Of a DNA stretch of 64,000 nt, positions 39,803 to 53,515 are shown piece by piece; position 1 is the stretch's first letter; each line of letters starts with the position of its first letter. The notes under the pieces are model-generated. The model made no database searches. It saw only the letters and a program-made list of their open reading frames with translations, and was not told the origin of the DNA. The translations under genes and the position numbers were made by a program. Source of the stretch: Mastigias papua (lineage: Eukaryota > Cnidaria > Scyphozoa > Rhizostomeae > Mastigiidae); NCBI GenBank assembly GCA_964019165.1, contig OZ025283.1:4723001-4787000 (forward strand), given 5' to 3'.

Positions 39803-42800
39803 AGTAGATCAGTATTCATTGCTGTATTCTCAGTGTATCCACACATATGCAGTTTAGGCCCATTACAAGCAATAACAACATACATGTGCATATACTGTTG
39901 TATGTTTGACATTGAGTGGAAGTGCATCAATCTCAGCCACCAAACCACTTTAACATCTACAGTTACTCTGATACAAGTAGTTTAGGCAATGTGTCGTATT
40001 GAAATGAGCGTTAGTATTTGTGTTTACACTAAATAGAGCCTTATAGTGCTTTACATGTAGCAAACCTGACTATACTATGTAAGTGCTACATTTGAATTTA
40101 AGTACGTGTTGCATAGGTCCAAAACGTAATCTAAACACATCTGTGCTGTGACTCGAGCATTTCTAATATCGTGTCACCATTAGATCAGTATTCATTGCTG
40201 TATTGTCAGTGTATGCACACATATGCAGTTTAGGCCCATTACAAGCTATAACAACATACATGTGCATACACTGTTGTATGTTTGACATTGAGTGGAAGTG
40301 CATCAATCTCAGCCACCAAACCACTTTAACATCTACAGTTACTCTGATACAAGTAGTTTAGGCAATGTGTCGTATTGAAATGAGCGTTAGTATTTGTTTT
40401 TACACTAAATAGAGCCTTATAGTGCTGTACATGTAGCAAACCTGACTATACTATGTAAGTGCTACATTTGAATTTAAGTACGTGTTGCACAGTTCCAAAC
40501 CGTAATCTAAACACATCTGTGCTGTGACTCGAGTATTTCCAATATCGTGTCACCATTAGATCAGTATTCATTCCTGTATTCTCAGTGTATCCACACATAT
40601 GCAGTTTAGGCCCATTACAAGCAATAACAACATACATGTGCATATACTGTTGTATGTTTGACATTGAGTGGAAGTGCATCAATCTCAGCCACCAAACCAC
40701 TTTAACATCTACAGTTACACTGATACGAGTAGTTTAGGCAATGTTTCGTATTGAAATGAGCGTTAGTATTTGTTTTTACACTAAATAGAGCCTTATAGTG
40801 CTTTACATGTAGCAAACCTGACTATACTATGTAAGTGCTACATTTGAATTTAAGTACGTGTTGCACAGTTCCAAAACGTAATCTAAACACATCTGTGCTG
40901 TGACTCGAGCATTTCCAATATCGTGTCACCATTAGATCAGTATTCATTGCTGTATTCTCAGTGTATCCACACATATGCAGTTTAGGCCCATTTCAAGCTA
41001 TAACAACATACATGTGCATATACTGTTGTATGTTTGACATTGAGTGGAAGTGCATCAATCTCAGCCACCAAACCACTTTAACATCTACAGTTACACTGAT
41101 ACGAGTAGTTTAGGCAATGTTTCGTATTGAAATGAGGGTTAGTATTTGTGTTTACACTAAATAGAGCCTTATAGTGCTGTACATGTAGCAAACCTGACTA
41201 TGCTATGTAAGTGCTACATTTGAATTTAAGTACGTGTTGCATAGTTCCAAAACGTAATCTAAACACATCTGTGCTGTGACTCGAGCATTTCTAATATCGT
41301 GTCACCATTAGATCAGTATTCATTCCTGTATTGTCAGTGTATCCACACATATGCAGTTTAGGCCCATTACAAGCAATAACAACATACATGTGCATATACT
41401 GTTGTATGTTTGACATTGAGTGGAAGTGCATCAATCTCAGCCAACAAACCACTTTAACATCTACAGTTACACTGATACGAGAAGGTTAGGCAATGTTTCG
41501 TAGTGGAATGAGCGTTAGTATTTGTTTTTACACTAAATAGAGCCTTATAGTGCTTTACATGTAGCAAACCTGACTATACTATGTAAGTGCTACATTTGAA
41601 TTTAAGTACGTGTTGCATAGTTCCAAAACGTAATCTAAACACATCTGTGCTGTGACTCGAGCATTTCTAATATCGTGTCACCATTAGATCAGTATTCATT
41701 CCTGTATTGTCAGTGTATCCACACATATGCAGTTTAGGCCCATTACAAGCAATAACAACATACATGTGCATATACTGTTGTATGTTTGACATTGAGTGGA
41801 AGTGCATCAATCTCAGCCACCAAACCACTTTAACATCTACAGTTACTCTGATACAAGTAGTTTAGGCAATGTGTCGTATTGAAATGAGCGTTAGTATTTG
41901 TGTTTACACTAAATAGAGCCTTATAGTGCTTTACATGTAGCAAACCTGACTATACTATGTAAGTGCTACATTTGAATTTAAGTACGTGTTGCACAGTTCC
42001 AAAACGTAATCTAAACACATCTGTGCTGTGACTCGAGCATTTCCAATATCGTGTCACCAGTAGATCAGTATTCATTGCTGTATTCTCAGTGTATCCACAC
42101 ATATGCAGTTTAGGCCCATTACAAGCAATAACAACATACATGTGCATATACTGTTGTATGTTTGACATTGAGTGGAAGTGCATCAATCTCAGCCACCAAA
42201 CCACTTTAACATCTACAGTTACTCTGATACAAGTAGTTTAGGCAATGTGTCGTATTGAAATGAGCGTTAGTATTTGTGTTTACACTAAATAGAGCCTTAT
42301 AGTGCTTTACATGTAGCAAACCTGACTATACTATGTAAGTGCTACATTTGAATTTAAGTACGTGTTGCATAGGTCCAAAACGTAATCTAAACACATCTGT
42401 GCTGTGACTCGAGCATTTCTAATATCGTGTCACCATTAGATCAGTATTCATTGCTGTATTGTCAGTGTATGCACACATATGCAGTTTAGGCCCATTACAA
42501 GCTATAACAACATACATGTGCATACACTGTTGTATGTTTGACATTGAGTGGAAGTGCATCAATCTCAGCCACCAAACCACTTTAACATCTACAGTTACTC
42601 TGATACAAGTAGTTTAGGCAATGTGTCGTATTGAAATGAGCGTTAGTATTTGTTTTTACACTAAATAGAGCCTTATAGTGCTGTACATGTAGCAAACCTG
42701 ACTATACTATGTAAGTGCTACATTTGAATTTAAGTACGTGTTGCACAGTTCCAAACCGTAATCTAAACACATCTGTGCTGTGACTCGAGTATTTCCAATA

Positions 42801-43050
42801 TCGTGTCACCATTAGATCAGTATTCATTCCTGTATTCTCAGTGTATCCACACATATGCAGTTTAGGCCCATTACAAGCAATAACAACATACATGTGCATA
42901 TACTGTTGTATGTTTGACATTGAGTGGAAGTGCATCAATCTCAGCCACCAAACCACTTTAACATCTACAGTTACACTGATACGAGTAGTTTAGGCAATGT
43001 TTCGTATTGAAATGAGCGTTAGTATTTGTTTTTACACTAAATAGAGCCTT
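38507..43050. repeat. Higher-order repeat, six-monomer (2,256-bp) unit, two copies
   Basis: 38,507 to about 40,790 recurs at 40,763 to about 43,046. Markers with 2,256-bp spacing are AGCCAACAAACC (39,181 and 41,437), TTACTCTGATACAAG, CATACACTGTTG, TTCCAAACCG and CTCGAGTATTTCC. Few differences were noticed: TGTTTTT versus TGTGTTT near 38,891/41,147, and TAGTGAAATG versus TAGTGGAATG near 39,247/41,503. It is the longest tandem higher-order unit in the window. Confidence 0.86.
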
Positions 43051-43852
43051 ATAGTGCTGTACATGTAGCAAACCTGACTATGCTATGTAAGTGCTACATT
43101 TGAATTTAAGTACGTGTTGCATAGTTCCAAAACGTAATCTAAACACATCTGTGCTGTGACTCGAGCATTTCTAATATCGTGTCACCATTAGATCAGTATT
43201 CATTCCTGTATTGTCAGTGTATCCACACATATGCAGTTTAGGCCCATTACAAGCAATAACAACATACATGTGCATATACTGTTGTATGTTTGACATTGAG
43301 TGGAAGTGCATCAATCTCAGCCACCAAACCACTTTAACATCTACAGTTACACTGATACGAGTAGTATAGGCAATGTTTCGTAGTGAAATGAGCGTTAGTA
43401 TTTGTTTTTACACTAAATAGAGCCTTATAGTGCTGTACATGTAGCAAACCTGACTATGCTATGTAAGTGCTACATTTGAATTTAAGTACGTGTTGCATAG
43501 TTCCAAACCGTAATCTAAACACATCTGTGCTGTGACTCGAGCATTTCTAATATCGTGTCACCATTAGATCAGTATTCATTCCTGTAGTCTCAGTGTATCC
43601 ACACATATGCAGTTTAGGCCCATTACAAGCAATAACAACATACTTGTGCATATACTGTTGTATGTTTGACATTGAGTGGAAGTGCATCAATCTCAGCCAC
43701 CAAACCACTTTAACATCTACAGTTACACTGATACGAGTAGTTTAGGCAATGTTTCGTATTGAAATGAGGGTTAGTATTTGTTTTTACACTAAATAGAGCC
43801 TTATAGTGCTTTACATGTAGCAAACCTGACTATACTATGTAAGTGCTACATT

Positions 43853-44604
43853 TGAATTTAAGTACGTGTTGCATAGTTCCAAAACGTAATCTAAACACAT
43901 CTGTGCTGTGAATCGAGCATTTCTAATATCGTATCAACATTAGATCTGTATTCATTCCTGTATTGTCAGTGTATGCACACATATGCAGTTTAGGCCCATT
44001 ACAAGCAAAGACAACGTACATGTGCATATTCTGTTGTATGCGTGACATTGAGTGGAAGTGCATCAATCTCGGCCACCAAACCACTTTAACATCTACATTT
44101 ACACTGATACGAGTAGTTTAGGCAATGTTTCGTATTGAAATGAGCGTTAGTATTTGTTTTTACACTAAATAGAGTCTTATAGTGCTTTAAATGTAGCAAA
44201 CCTGACTATACTATGTAAGTGCTACATTTCAATTTAAGTACGTGTTGCATAGTTCCAAAACGTAATCTAAACACATCTGTGCTGTGAATCGAGCATTTCT
44301 AATATCGTATCAACATTAGATCTGTATTCATTCCTGTATTGTCAGTGTATGCACACATATGCAGTTTAGGCCCATTACAAGCAATGACAACGTACATGTG
44401 CATATTCTGTTGTATGCGTGACATTGAGTGGAAATGCATCAATCTCAGCCACCAAACCACTTTAACATCTACATTTACACTGATACGAGTAGTTTAGGCA
44501 ATGTTTCGTATTGAAATGAGCGTTAGTATTTGTTTTTACACTAAATAGAGTCTTATAGTGCTTTAAATGTAGCAAACCTGACTATACTATGTAAGTGCTA
44601 CTTT
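43853..44604. repeat. Single-monomer tandem duplication
   Basis: Two adjacent monomers share GTATCAACATTAG, CATATTCTGTTG, GTATGCGTGACATTG and ACATTTACACTG, a combination not seen elsewhere. Differences noted: GCAAAGACAACG versus GCAATGACAACG, CTCGGCCACC versus CTCAGCCACC, and GGAAGTGC versus GGAAATGC. Confidence 0.8.
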
Positions 44605-44726
44605 TGAATTTAAGTACGTGTTGCATAGTTCCACAACGTAATCTAAACACATCTGTGCTGTGAATCGAGCATTTCTAATATCGTATCACCATTAGATCTG
44701 TATTCATTCCTGTATTGTCAGTGTAT

Positions 44727-44736
44727 GCACAATATG
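44727..44736. other. One-base deletion (GCACACATATG to GCACAATATG)
   Basis: The usual GCACACATATGCAG lacks one C. The same deletion recurs near 48,861-48,870, eleven monomers away. It also removes the CATATG site in both copies. Confidence 0.88.
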
Positions 44737-47700
44737 CAGTTTAGGCCCATTACAAGCAATGACAACGTACATGTGCATATACTGTTGTATGTTTGACATT
44801 GAGTGGAAGTGCATCAATCTCAGCCACCAAACCACTTTAACATCTACAGTTACACTGATACGAGTAGTTTAGGCAATGTTTCGTATTGAAATTAGCGTTA
44901 GTATTTGTTTTTACACTAAATAGAGCCTTATAGTGCTTTAAATGTAGCAAACCTGACTATACTATGTAAGTGCTACATTTGAATTTAAGTACGTGTTGCA
45001 TAGTTCCAAAACGTAATCAAAACACATCTGTGCTGTGACTCGAGCATTTCCAATATCGTATCACCATTAGATCTGTATTCATTCCTGTATTTTCAGTGTA
45101 TGCACACATATGCAGTTTAGGCCCATTACAAGCAATGACAACGTACATGTGCATATACTGTTGTATGTTTGACATTGAGTGGAAGTGCATCAATCTCAGC
45201 CAACAAACCACTTTAACATCTACAGTTACACTGATACGAGTAGCTTAGGCAATGTTTCGTATTGAAATGAGCGTTAGTATTTGTTTTTACACTAAATAGA
45301 GTCTTATAGTGCTTTAAATGTAGCAAACCTGACTATACTATGTAAGTGCTACATTTCAATTTAAGTACGTGTTGCATAGTTCCAAAACGTAATCTAAACA
45401 CATCTGTGCTGTGAATCGAGCATTTCTAATATCGTGTCACCATTAGATCTGTATTCATTCCTGTATTGTCAGTGTATGCACACATATGCAGTTTAGGCCC
45501 ATTACAAGCTATAACAACATACATGTGCATATACTGTTGTATGTTTGACATTGAGTGGAAGTGCATCAATCTCAGCCACCAAACCACTTTAACATCTACA
45601 GTTACTCTGATACAAGTAGTTTAGGCAATGTGTCGTATTGAAATGAGGGTTAGTATTTGTTTTTACACTAAATAGAGCCTTATAGTGCTTTACATGTAGC
45701 AAACCTGACTATACTATGTAAGTGCTACATTTGAATTTAAGTACGTGTTGCATAGTTCCAGAACGTAATCTAAACACATCTGTGCTGTGAATCGACCATT
45801 TCTAATATCGTGTCACCATTAGATCTGTATTCATTCCTGTATCGTCAGTGTATGCACACATATGCAGTTTAGGCCCATTACAAGCAATAACAACATACAT
45901 GTGCATATACTGTTGAATGTTTGACATTGAGTGGAATTGTATCAATCTCAGCCACCAAACCACTTTACCATCTACAGTTACACTGATACGAGTAGTTTAG
46001 GCAATGTTTCGTATTGAAATGAGCGTTAGTATTTGTTTTTACACTAAATAGAGCCTTATAGTGCTTTACATGTAGCAAACCTGACTATACTATGTAAGTG
46101 CTACATTTTAATTTAATTTCGTGTTCCATAGGTCCAAAACGTAATCTAAACACATCTGTGCTGTGAATCGAGCATTTCTAATATCGTGTCACCATTAGAT
46201 CAGTATTCATTGCTGTATTGTCAGTGTATGCACACATATGCAGTTTAGGCCCATTACAAGCTATAACAACATACATGTGCATATACTGTTGTATGTTTGA
46301 CATTGAGTGGAAGTGCATCAATCTCAGCCACCAAACCACTGTAACATCTACAGTTACACTGATACGAGTAGTTTAGGCAATGTTTCGTATTGAAATGAGC
46401 GTTAGTATTTGTTTTTACACTAAATAGAGTCTTATAGTGCTTTAAATGTAGCAAACCTGACTATACTATGTAAGTGCTACATTTGAATTTAAGTACGTGT
46501 TGCATAGTTCCAAAACGTAATCTAAACACATCTGTGCTGTGAATCGAGCATTTCTAATATGGTATCACCATTAGATCAGTATTCATTGCTGTATTGTCAG
46601 TGTATGCACACATATGCAGTTTTGGCCCATTACAAGCAATAACAACATACATGTGCATATACTGTTGTATGTTTGACATTGAGTGGAAGTGCATCAATCT
46701 CAGCCACCAAACCACTTTAACATCTACAGTTACACTGATACGAGTAGTTTAGGCAATGTTTCGTATTGAAATGAGCGTTAGTAGTTGTTTTTACACTAAA
46801 TAGAGTCTTATAGTGCTTTACATGTAGCAAACCTGACTATACTATGTAAGTGCTACATTTCAATTTAAGTACGTGTTGCATAGGTCCAAAACGTAATCTA
46901 AGCACAGTTATGCTGTGAATCGAGCATTTCGAATATGGTATCACCATTAGTTCAGTATTCATTGCTGTATTGTCAGTGTATGCACACATATGCAGTTTAG
47001 GCCCATTACAAGCAATAACAACATACATGTGCATATACTGTTGTATGTTTGACATTGAGTGGAAGTGCATCAATCTCAGCCACCAAACCACTTTAACATC
47101 TACAGTTACACTGATACGAGTAGTTTAGGCAATGTTTCGTATTGAAATGAGCGTTAGTATTTGTTATTACACTAAATAGAGTCTTATAGTGCTTGTTATG
47201 TAGCAAACCTGACTATACTATGTAAGTGCTACATTTGAATTTAAGTACGTGTTGCATAGTTCCAAAACGTAATCTAAACACATCTGTGCTGTGAATCGAG
47301 CATGTCTAATATCGTGTCACCATTAGATCTGTATTCATTCCTGTATTGTCAGTGTATCCACACATATGCAGTTTAGGCCCATTACAAGCTATAACAACAT
47401 ACATGTGCATATACTGTTGTATGTTTGACATTGAGTGGAAGTGCATCAATCTCAGCCACCAACCCACTTTAACATCTACAGTTACACTGATACCAGTAGT
47501 TTAGGTAATGTTTCGTATTGAAATGAGCGTTAGTATTTGTTTTTACACTAAATAGAGCATTATAGTGCTTTACATGTAGCAAACCTGACTATACTATGTA
47601 AGTGCTACATTTGAACTTAAGTACGTGTTGCATAGTTCCAAAACGTAATCTAAACACATCTGTGCTGTGAATCGAGCATTTCTAATATCGTGTCACCATT

Positions 47701-48860
47701 AGATCAGTATTCATTGCTGTATTGTCAGTGTATGCACACATATGCAGTTTGTGCCCATTACAAGCAATGACAACATACATGTGCATATACTGTTGTATGT
47801 TTGACATTGACTGGAACTGCATCAATCGCAGCCACAAAACCTTTTTACCATCTACAGTTACAAAGATACGAGTACTTTAGGCAATCTGTCGTTTTGAAAT
47901 GAGCGTTAGTTTTTGTGTTTAGACTAAATAGAGTCTTATAGTGCTTTAAATGTAGCAAACCTGATTATACTATGTAAGTGCTAAATTTGAATGTAAGTAC
48001 GTGTTGCATAGTTCCAAAACGTAATCTAAACACATCTGTGCTGTGAATCGAGCATTTCTAATATCGTGTCACCATTAGATCAGTATTCATTGCTGTATTG
48101 TCAGTGTATGCACACATATGCAGTTTGTGCCCATTACAAGCAATGACAACATACATGTGCAAATATTGTTGTATGTTTGACATTGAGTGGAAGTGCATCA
48201 ATGTCAGCCACCAAACCACTTTAACATCTACAGTTACACTGATACGAGTAGTTTAGGCAATGTTTCGTATTGAAATGAGCGTTAGTATTTGTTTTTACAC
48301 TAAATAGAGCATTATAGTGCTTTACATGTAGCAAACCTGACTATACTATGTAAGTGCTACATTTGAATGGAAGTACGTGTTGCATAGGTCCAAAACGTAA
48401 TCTAAACACATCTGTGCTGTGACTCGAGCATTTCTAATATCGTGTCACCATTAGATCAGTATTCATTCCTGTATTGTCAGTGTATCCACACATATGCAGT
48501 TTAGGCCCATTACAAGCTATAACAACATACATGTGCATATACTGTTGTATGTTTGACAGTGAGTGGAAGTGCATCAATCTCAGCCACCAACCCACTTTAA
48601 CATCTACAGTTACACTGATACGAGTAGTTTAGGTAATGTTTCGTATTGAAATGAGCGTTAGTATTTGTTTTTACACTAAATAGAGCATTATAGTGCTTTA
48701 CATGTAGCAAACCTGACTATACTATCAAAGTGCTACATTTGAATTTAAGTACGTGTTGCATAGTTCCAAAACGTAATCTAAACACATCTGTGCTGTGAAT
48801 CGAGCATTTCTAATATCGTGTCACCATTAGATCTGTATTCATTCCTGTATTGTCAGTGTA

Positions 48861-48870
48861 TGCACAATAT
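48861..48870. other. One-base deletion, same change as at 44,731
   Basis: Reads TGCACAATAT in place of TGCACACATAT. It shifts later monomers by -1. The following sequence differs from the 44.7-kb copy (CAACATACATGTGCAAATATTG rather than CAACGTACATGTGCATATACTG), so only a short segment is shared. Confidence 0.88.
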
Positions 48871-49250
48871 GCAGTTTAGGCCCATTACAAGCAATGACAA
48901 CATACATGTGCAAATATTGTTGTATGTTTGACATTGAGTGGAAGTGCATCAATCTCAGCCACCAAACCACTTTAACATCTACAGTTACACTGATACGAGT
49001 AGTTTAGGCAATGTTTCGTATTGAAATGAGCGTTAGTATTTGTTTTTACACTAAATAGAGCATTATAGTGCTTTACATGTAGCAAACCTGACTATACTAT
49101 GTAAGTGCTACATTTGAATTTAAGTACGTGTTGCATAGTTCCAGAACGTAATCTAAACACATCTGTGCTGTGACTCGAGCATTTCTAATATCGTGTCACC
49201 ATTAGATCAGTATTCATTCCTGTATTGTCAGTGTATCCACACATATGCAG

Positions 49251-49260
49251 TTTAGCCCAT
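49251..49260. other. One-base deletion (TTTAGGCCC to TTTAGCCC)
   Basis: One G of the usual TTTAGGCCCATTAC is missing. The copy also carries the rare CAATCACAACG in place of CAATGACAACG. The same pair of changes recurs two monomers later, near 50,006. Confidence 0.88.
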
Positions 49261-50001
49261 TACAAGCAATCACAACGTACATGTGCATATACTGTTGTAT
49301 GTTTGACATTGAGTGGAAGTGCATCAATCTCAGCCACCAAACCACTTTAACATCTACAGTTACACAGATACGAGTACTTTAGGCAATGTTTCGTATTGAA
49401 ATGAGCGTTAGTATTTGTTTTTACACTAAATAGAGCCTTATAGTGCTTTACATGTAGCAAACCTGACTATACTATGTAACTGCTACATTTGAATTTAAGT
49501 ACGTGTTGCATAGTTCCAAGACGTAATCTAAACACATCTGTGCTGTGAATCGAGCATTTCTAATATCGTGTCACCATTAGATCTGTATTCATTCCTGTTT
49601 TGTCAGTGTATGCACACATATGCAGTTTAGGCCCATTACAAGCAATGACAACGTACATGTGCATATACTGTTGTATGTTTGACATTGAGTGGAAGTGCAT
49701 CAATCTCAGCCACCAAACCACTTTAACATCTACAGTTACACTGATACGAGTAGTTTAGGCAATGTTTCGTATTGAAATGAGCGGTAGTATTTGTTTTTAC
49801 ACTAAATAGAGCCTTATAGTGCTTTACATGTAGCAAACCTGACTATACTATGTAAGTGCTACATTTGAATTTAAGTACGTGTTGCATAGTTCCAAGACGT
49901 AATCTAAACAAATCTGTGCTGTGAATCGAGCATTTCTAATATCGTGTCACCATTAGATCTGTATTCATTCCTGTTTTGTCAGTGTATGCACACATATGCA
50001 G

Positions 50002-50011
50002 TTTAGCCCAT
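50002..50011. other. One-base deletion, same change as at 49,255
   Basis: TTTAGCCCATTACAAGCAATC again, with the linked CAATCACAACG variant. This makes descent from one duplicated monomer more likely than two independent deletions. Confidence 0.88.
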
Positions 50012-52751
50012 TACAAGCAATCACAACGCACATGTGCATATACTGTTGTATGTTTGACATTGAGTGGAAATGCATCAATCTCAGCCACCAAACCACTTTG
50101 ACATCTACAGTTACACTGATACGAGTAGTTTAGGCAATGTTTCGTATTGAAATGAGCGTTAGTGTTTGTTGTTACACTAAATAGAGTCTTATAGTGCTTT
50201 AAATGTAGCAAACCTGACTATACTATGTAAGTGCTACATTTGAATTTAAGTACGTGTTGCATAGTTCCACAACGTAATCTAAACACATCTGTGCTGTGAA
50301 TCGAGCATTTCTAATATCGTGTCACCATTAGATCAGTATTCATTGCTGCATTGTCAGTGTATGCACACATATGCAGTTTAGGCCCATTACAAGCAATAAC
50401 AACATACATGTGCATATACTGTTGTATGTTTGACATTGAGTGGAAGTGCATCAATCTCAGCCACCAAACCACTTTAACATCTACAGTTACACTGATACGA
50501 GTAGTTTAGGCAATGTTTCGTATTGAAATGAGCGTTAGTATTTGGTATTACACTAAATAGAGTCTTATAGTGCTTTTTATGTCGCAAACCTGACTATACT
50601 ATGTAAGTGCTACATTTGAATTTAAGTACGTGTTGCATAGGTCCAAAACGTAATCTAAACACATCTGTGCTGTGCCTCGTGCATTTCCAATATCGTGTCA
50701 CCATTAGATCAGTATTCATTCCTGTATTGTCAGTGTATCCACACATATGCAGTTTAGGCCCATTACAAGCTATAACAACATACATGTGCATATACTGTTG
50801 TATGTTTGACATTGAGTGGAAGTGCATCAATCTCAGCCACCAACCCACTTTAACATCTACAGTTACACTGATACGAGTAGTTTAGGTAATGTTTCGTATT
50901 GAAATGAGCGTTAGTGTTTGTTTTTACACTAAATAGAGCATTATAGTGCTTTACATGTAGCAAACCTGACTATACTATGTAAGTGCTACATTTGAATTTA
51001 AGTACGTGTTGCATAGTTCCAAAACGTAATCTAAACACATCTGTGCTGTGAATCGAGCAATTCTAATATCGTGTCACCATTAGATCAGTATTCATTGCTG
51101 TATTTTCAGTGTATGCACACATATGCAGTTTGTGCCCATTACAAGCAATAACAACGTACATGTGCATATTCTGTTGTATGTTTGACATTGAGTGGAACTG
51201 CATCAATCGCAGCCACAAAACCTTTTTAACATCTACAGTTACACAGATACGAGTACTTTAGGCAATGTGTCGTTTTGAAATGAGCGTTAGTTTTTGTGTT
51301 TACACTAAATAGAGCATTATAGTGCTTTACATGTAGCAAACCTGATTATACTATGTAAGTGCTAAATTTGAATTTAAGTACGTGTTGCATAGTTCCAAAA
51401 CGTAATCTAAACACATCTGTGCTGTGAATCGAGCATTTCTAATATCGTGTCACCATTAGATCAGTATTCATTGCTGTATTGTCAGTGTATGCACACATAT
51501 GCAGTTTAGGCCCATTACAAGCTATAACAACATACATGTGCATATACTGTTGTATGTTTGACATTGAGTGGAAGTGCATCAATCTCAGCCACCAACCCAC
51601 TTTAACATCTACAGTTACACTGATACGAGTAGTTTAGGCAATGTTTCGTATTGAAATGAGCGTTAGTGTTTGTTTTTACACTAAATAGAGCATTATAGTG
51701 CTTTACATGTAGCAAACCTGACTATACTATGTAAGTACTACATTTGAATTTAAGTACGTGTTGCATAGTTCCAAAGCGTAATCTAAACACATCTGTGCTG
51801 TGAATCGAGCATTTCTAATATCGTGTCACCATTAGATCAGTATTCATTGCTGTATTTTCGGTGTATGCACACATATGCAGTTTGTGCCCATTACAAGCAA
51901 TAACAACGTACATGTGCATATTCTGTTGTATGTTTGACATTGAGTGGAAGTGCATCAATCGCAGCCACAAAACCTTTTTAACATCTACAGTTACACAGAT
52001 ACGAGTACTTTAGGCAAAGTGTCGTTTTGAAATGAGCGTTAGTTTTTGTGTTTACACTAAATAGAGCCTTATAGTGCTTTACATGTAGCAAACCTGATTA
52101 TACTATGTAAGTGCTAAGTTTGAATTTAAGTACGTGTTGCATAGTTCCAAAACGTAATCTAACCACATCTGTGCTGTGAATCGAGCATTTCTAATATCGT
52201 GTCACCATTAGATCAGTATTCATTCCTGTATTGTCAGTGTATGCACACATATGCAGTTTGTGCCCATTACAAGCAATGACAACATACATGTGCAAATATT
52301 GTTGTATGTTTGACATTGAGTGGAAGTGCATCAATCTCAGCCACCAAACCACTTTAACATCTACAGTTACACTGATACGAGTAGTTTAGGCAATGTTTCG
52401 TATTGAAATGAGCGTTAGTATTTGTTTTTACACTAAATAGAGCATTATAGTGCTTTACATGTAGCAAACCTGACTATACTATCACAGTGCTACATTTGAA
52501 TTTAAGTACGTGTTGCATAGTTCCAAAACGTAATCTAAACACATCTGTGCTGTGAATCGAGCATTTCTAATATCGTGTCACCATTAGATCAGTATTCATT
52601 TATGTATTGTCAGTGTATCCACACATATGCAGTTTAGGCCCATTACAAGCAATAACAACATACATGTGCATATGCTGTTGAATGTTTGACATTGAGTGGA
52701 AGTGCATCAATCTCAGCCACCAAACCACTTTAACATCTACATTTACACCGA

Positions 52752-53515
52752 TACGAGTAGTTTAGGCAATGTTTCGTATTGAAATGAGCGTTAGTATTTG
52801 TTTTTACACTAAATAGAGCCTTATAGTGCTTTACTTGTAGCAAACCTGACTATACTATGTAAGTGCTACATTTCAATTTAAGTACGTGTTGCATAGTTCC
52901 AAAACGTAATCTAAACACATCTGTGCTGTGAATCGAGCATTTCTAATATCGTGTCACCATTAGATCAGTATTCATTGCTGTATTGTCAGTGTATGCACAC
53001 ATATGCAGTTTGTGCCCATTACAAGCAATGACAACATACATGTGCATATACTGTTGTATGTTTGACATTGAGTGGAAGTGCATCAATCTCAGCCACCAAA
53101 CCACTTTAACATCTACAGTTACACCGATACGAGTAGTTTAGGCAATGTTTCGTATTGAAATGAGCGTTAGTATTTGTTTTTACACTAAATAGAGCCTTAT
53201 AGTGCTTTACTTGTAGCAAACCTGACTATACTATGTAAGTGCTACATTTCAATTTAAGTACGTGTTGCATAGTTCCAAAACGTAATCTAAACACATCTGT
53301 GCTGTGAATCGAGCATTTCTAATATCGTGTCACCATTAGATCAGTATTCATTGCTGTATTGTCAGTGTATGCACACATATGCAGTTTGTGCCCATTACAA
53401 GCAATGACAACATACATGTGCATATACTGTTGTATGTTTGACATTGAGTGGAAGTGCATCAATCTCAGCCACCAAACCACTTTAACATCTACAGTTACAC
53501 CGATACGAGTAGTTT
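52752..53515. repeat. Single-monomer tandem duplication
   Basis: 52,752-53,139 recurs at 53,128-53,515. Shared markers are CACCGATACG, CTTTACTTGTAGC (52,831 and 53,207), ACATTTCAATTTAAG and TTTGTGCCC. The match ends where TTTAGGC becomes TTTATGC. Confidence 0.8.

Larger units (their letters stand above)
44605..52751. repeat. Most irregular satellite block, with four one-base deletions
   Basis: About twenty-two monomers with the highest density of unusual variants: CACAAAACCTTTTTA near 47,832, 51,211 and 51,966; GCTTGTTATGTAG near 47,191; GCTTTTTATGTCGC near 50,573; CAAATATTGTTG near 48,159, 48,909 and 52,292. Single-base deletions lie near 44,731, 48,865, 49,255 and 50,006. A weak two-monomer periodicity is visible from about 50,760 to 52,100 (AACCTTTTTAACATC near 51,217 and 51,970). 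No gene or mobile element interrupts it. Confidence 0.8.

Noticed and set aside
50607..50885. Plus-strand open frames of 67-92 codons (27,419; 50,607; 53,359; 54,111; 54,863; 55,991; 56,743; 57,871)
   Set aside because: Many begin with GTG and several exist only because TTTAGGC became TTTATGC or TTCAAGC, which removes a stop. They overlap minus-strand frames in the same satellite monomers and show no protein family features.
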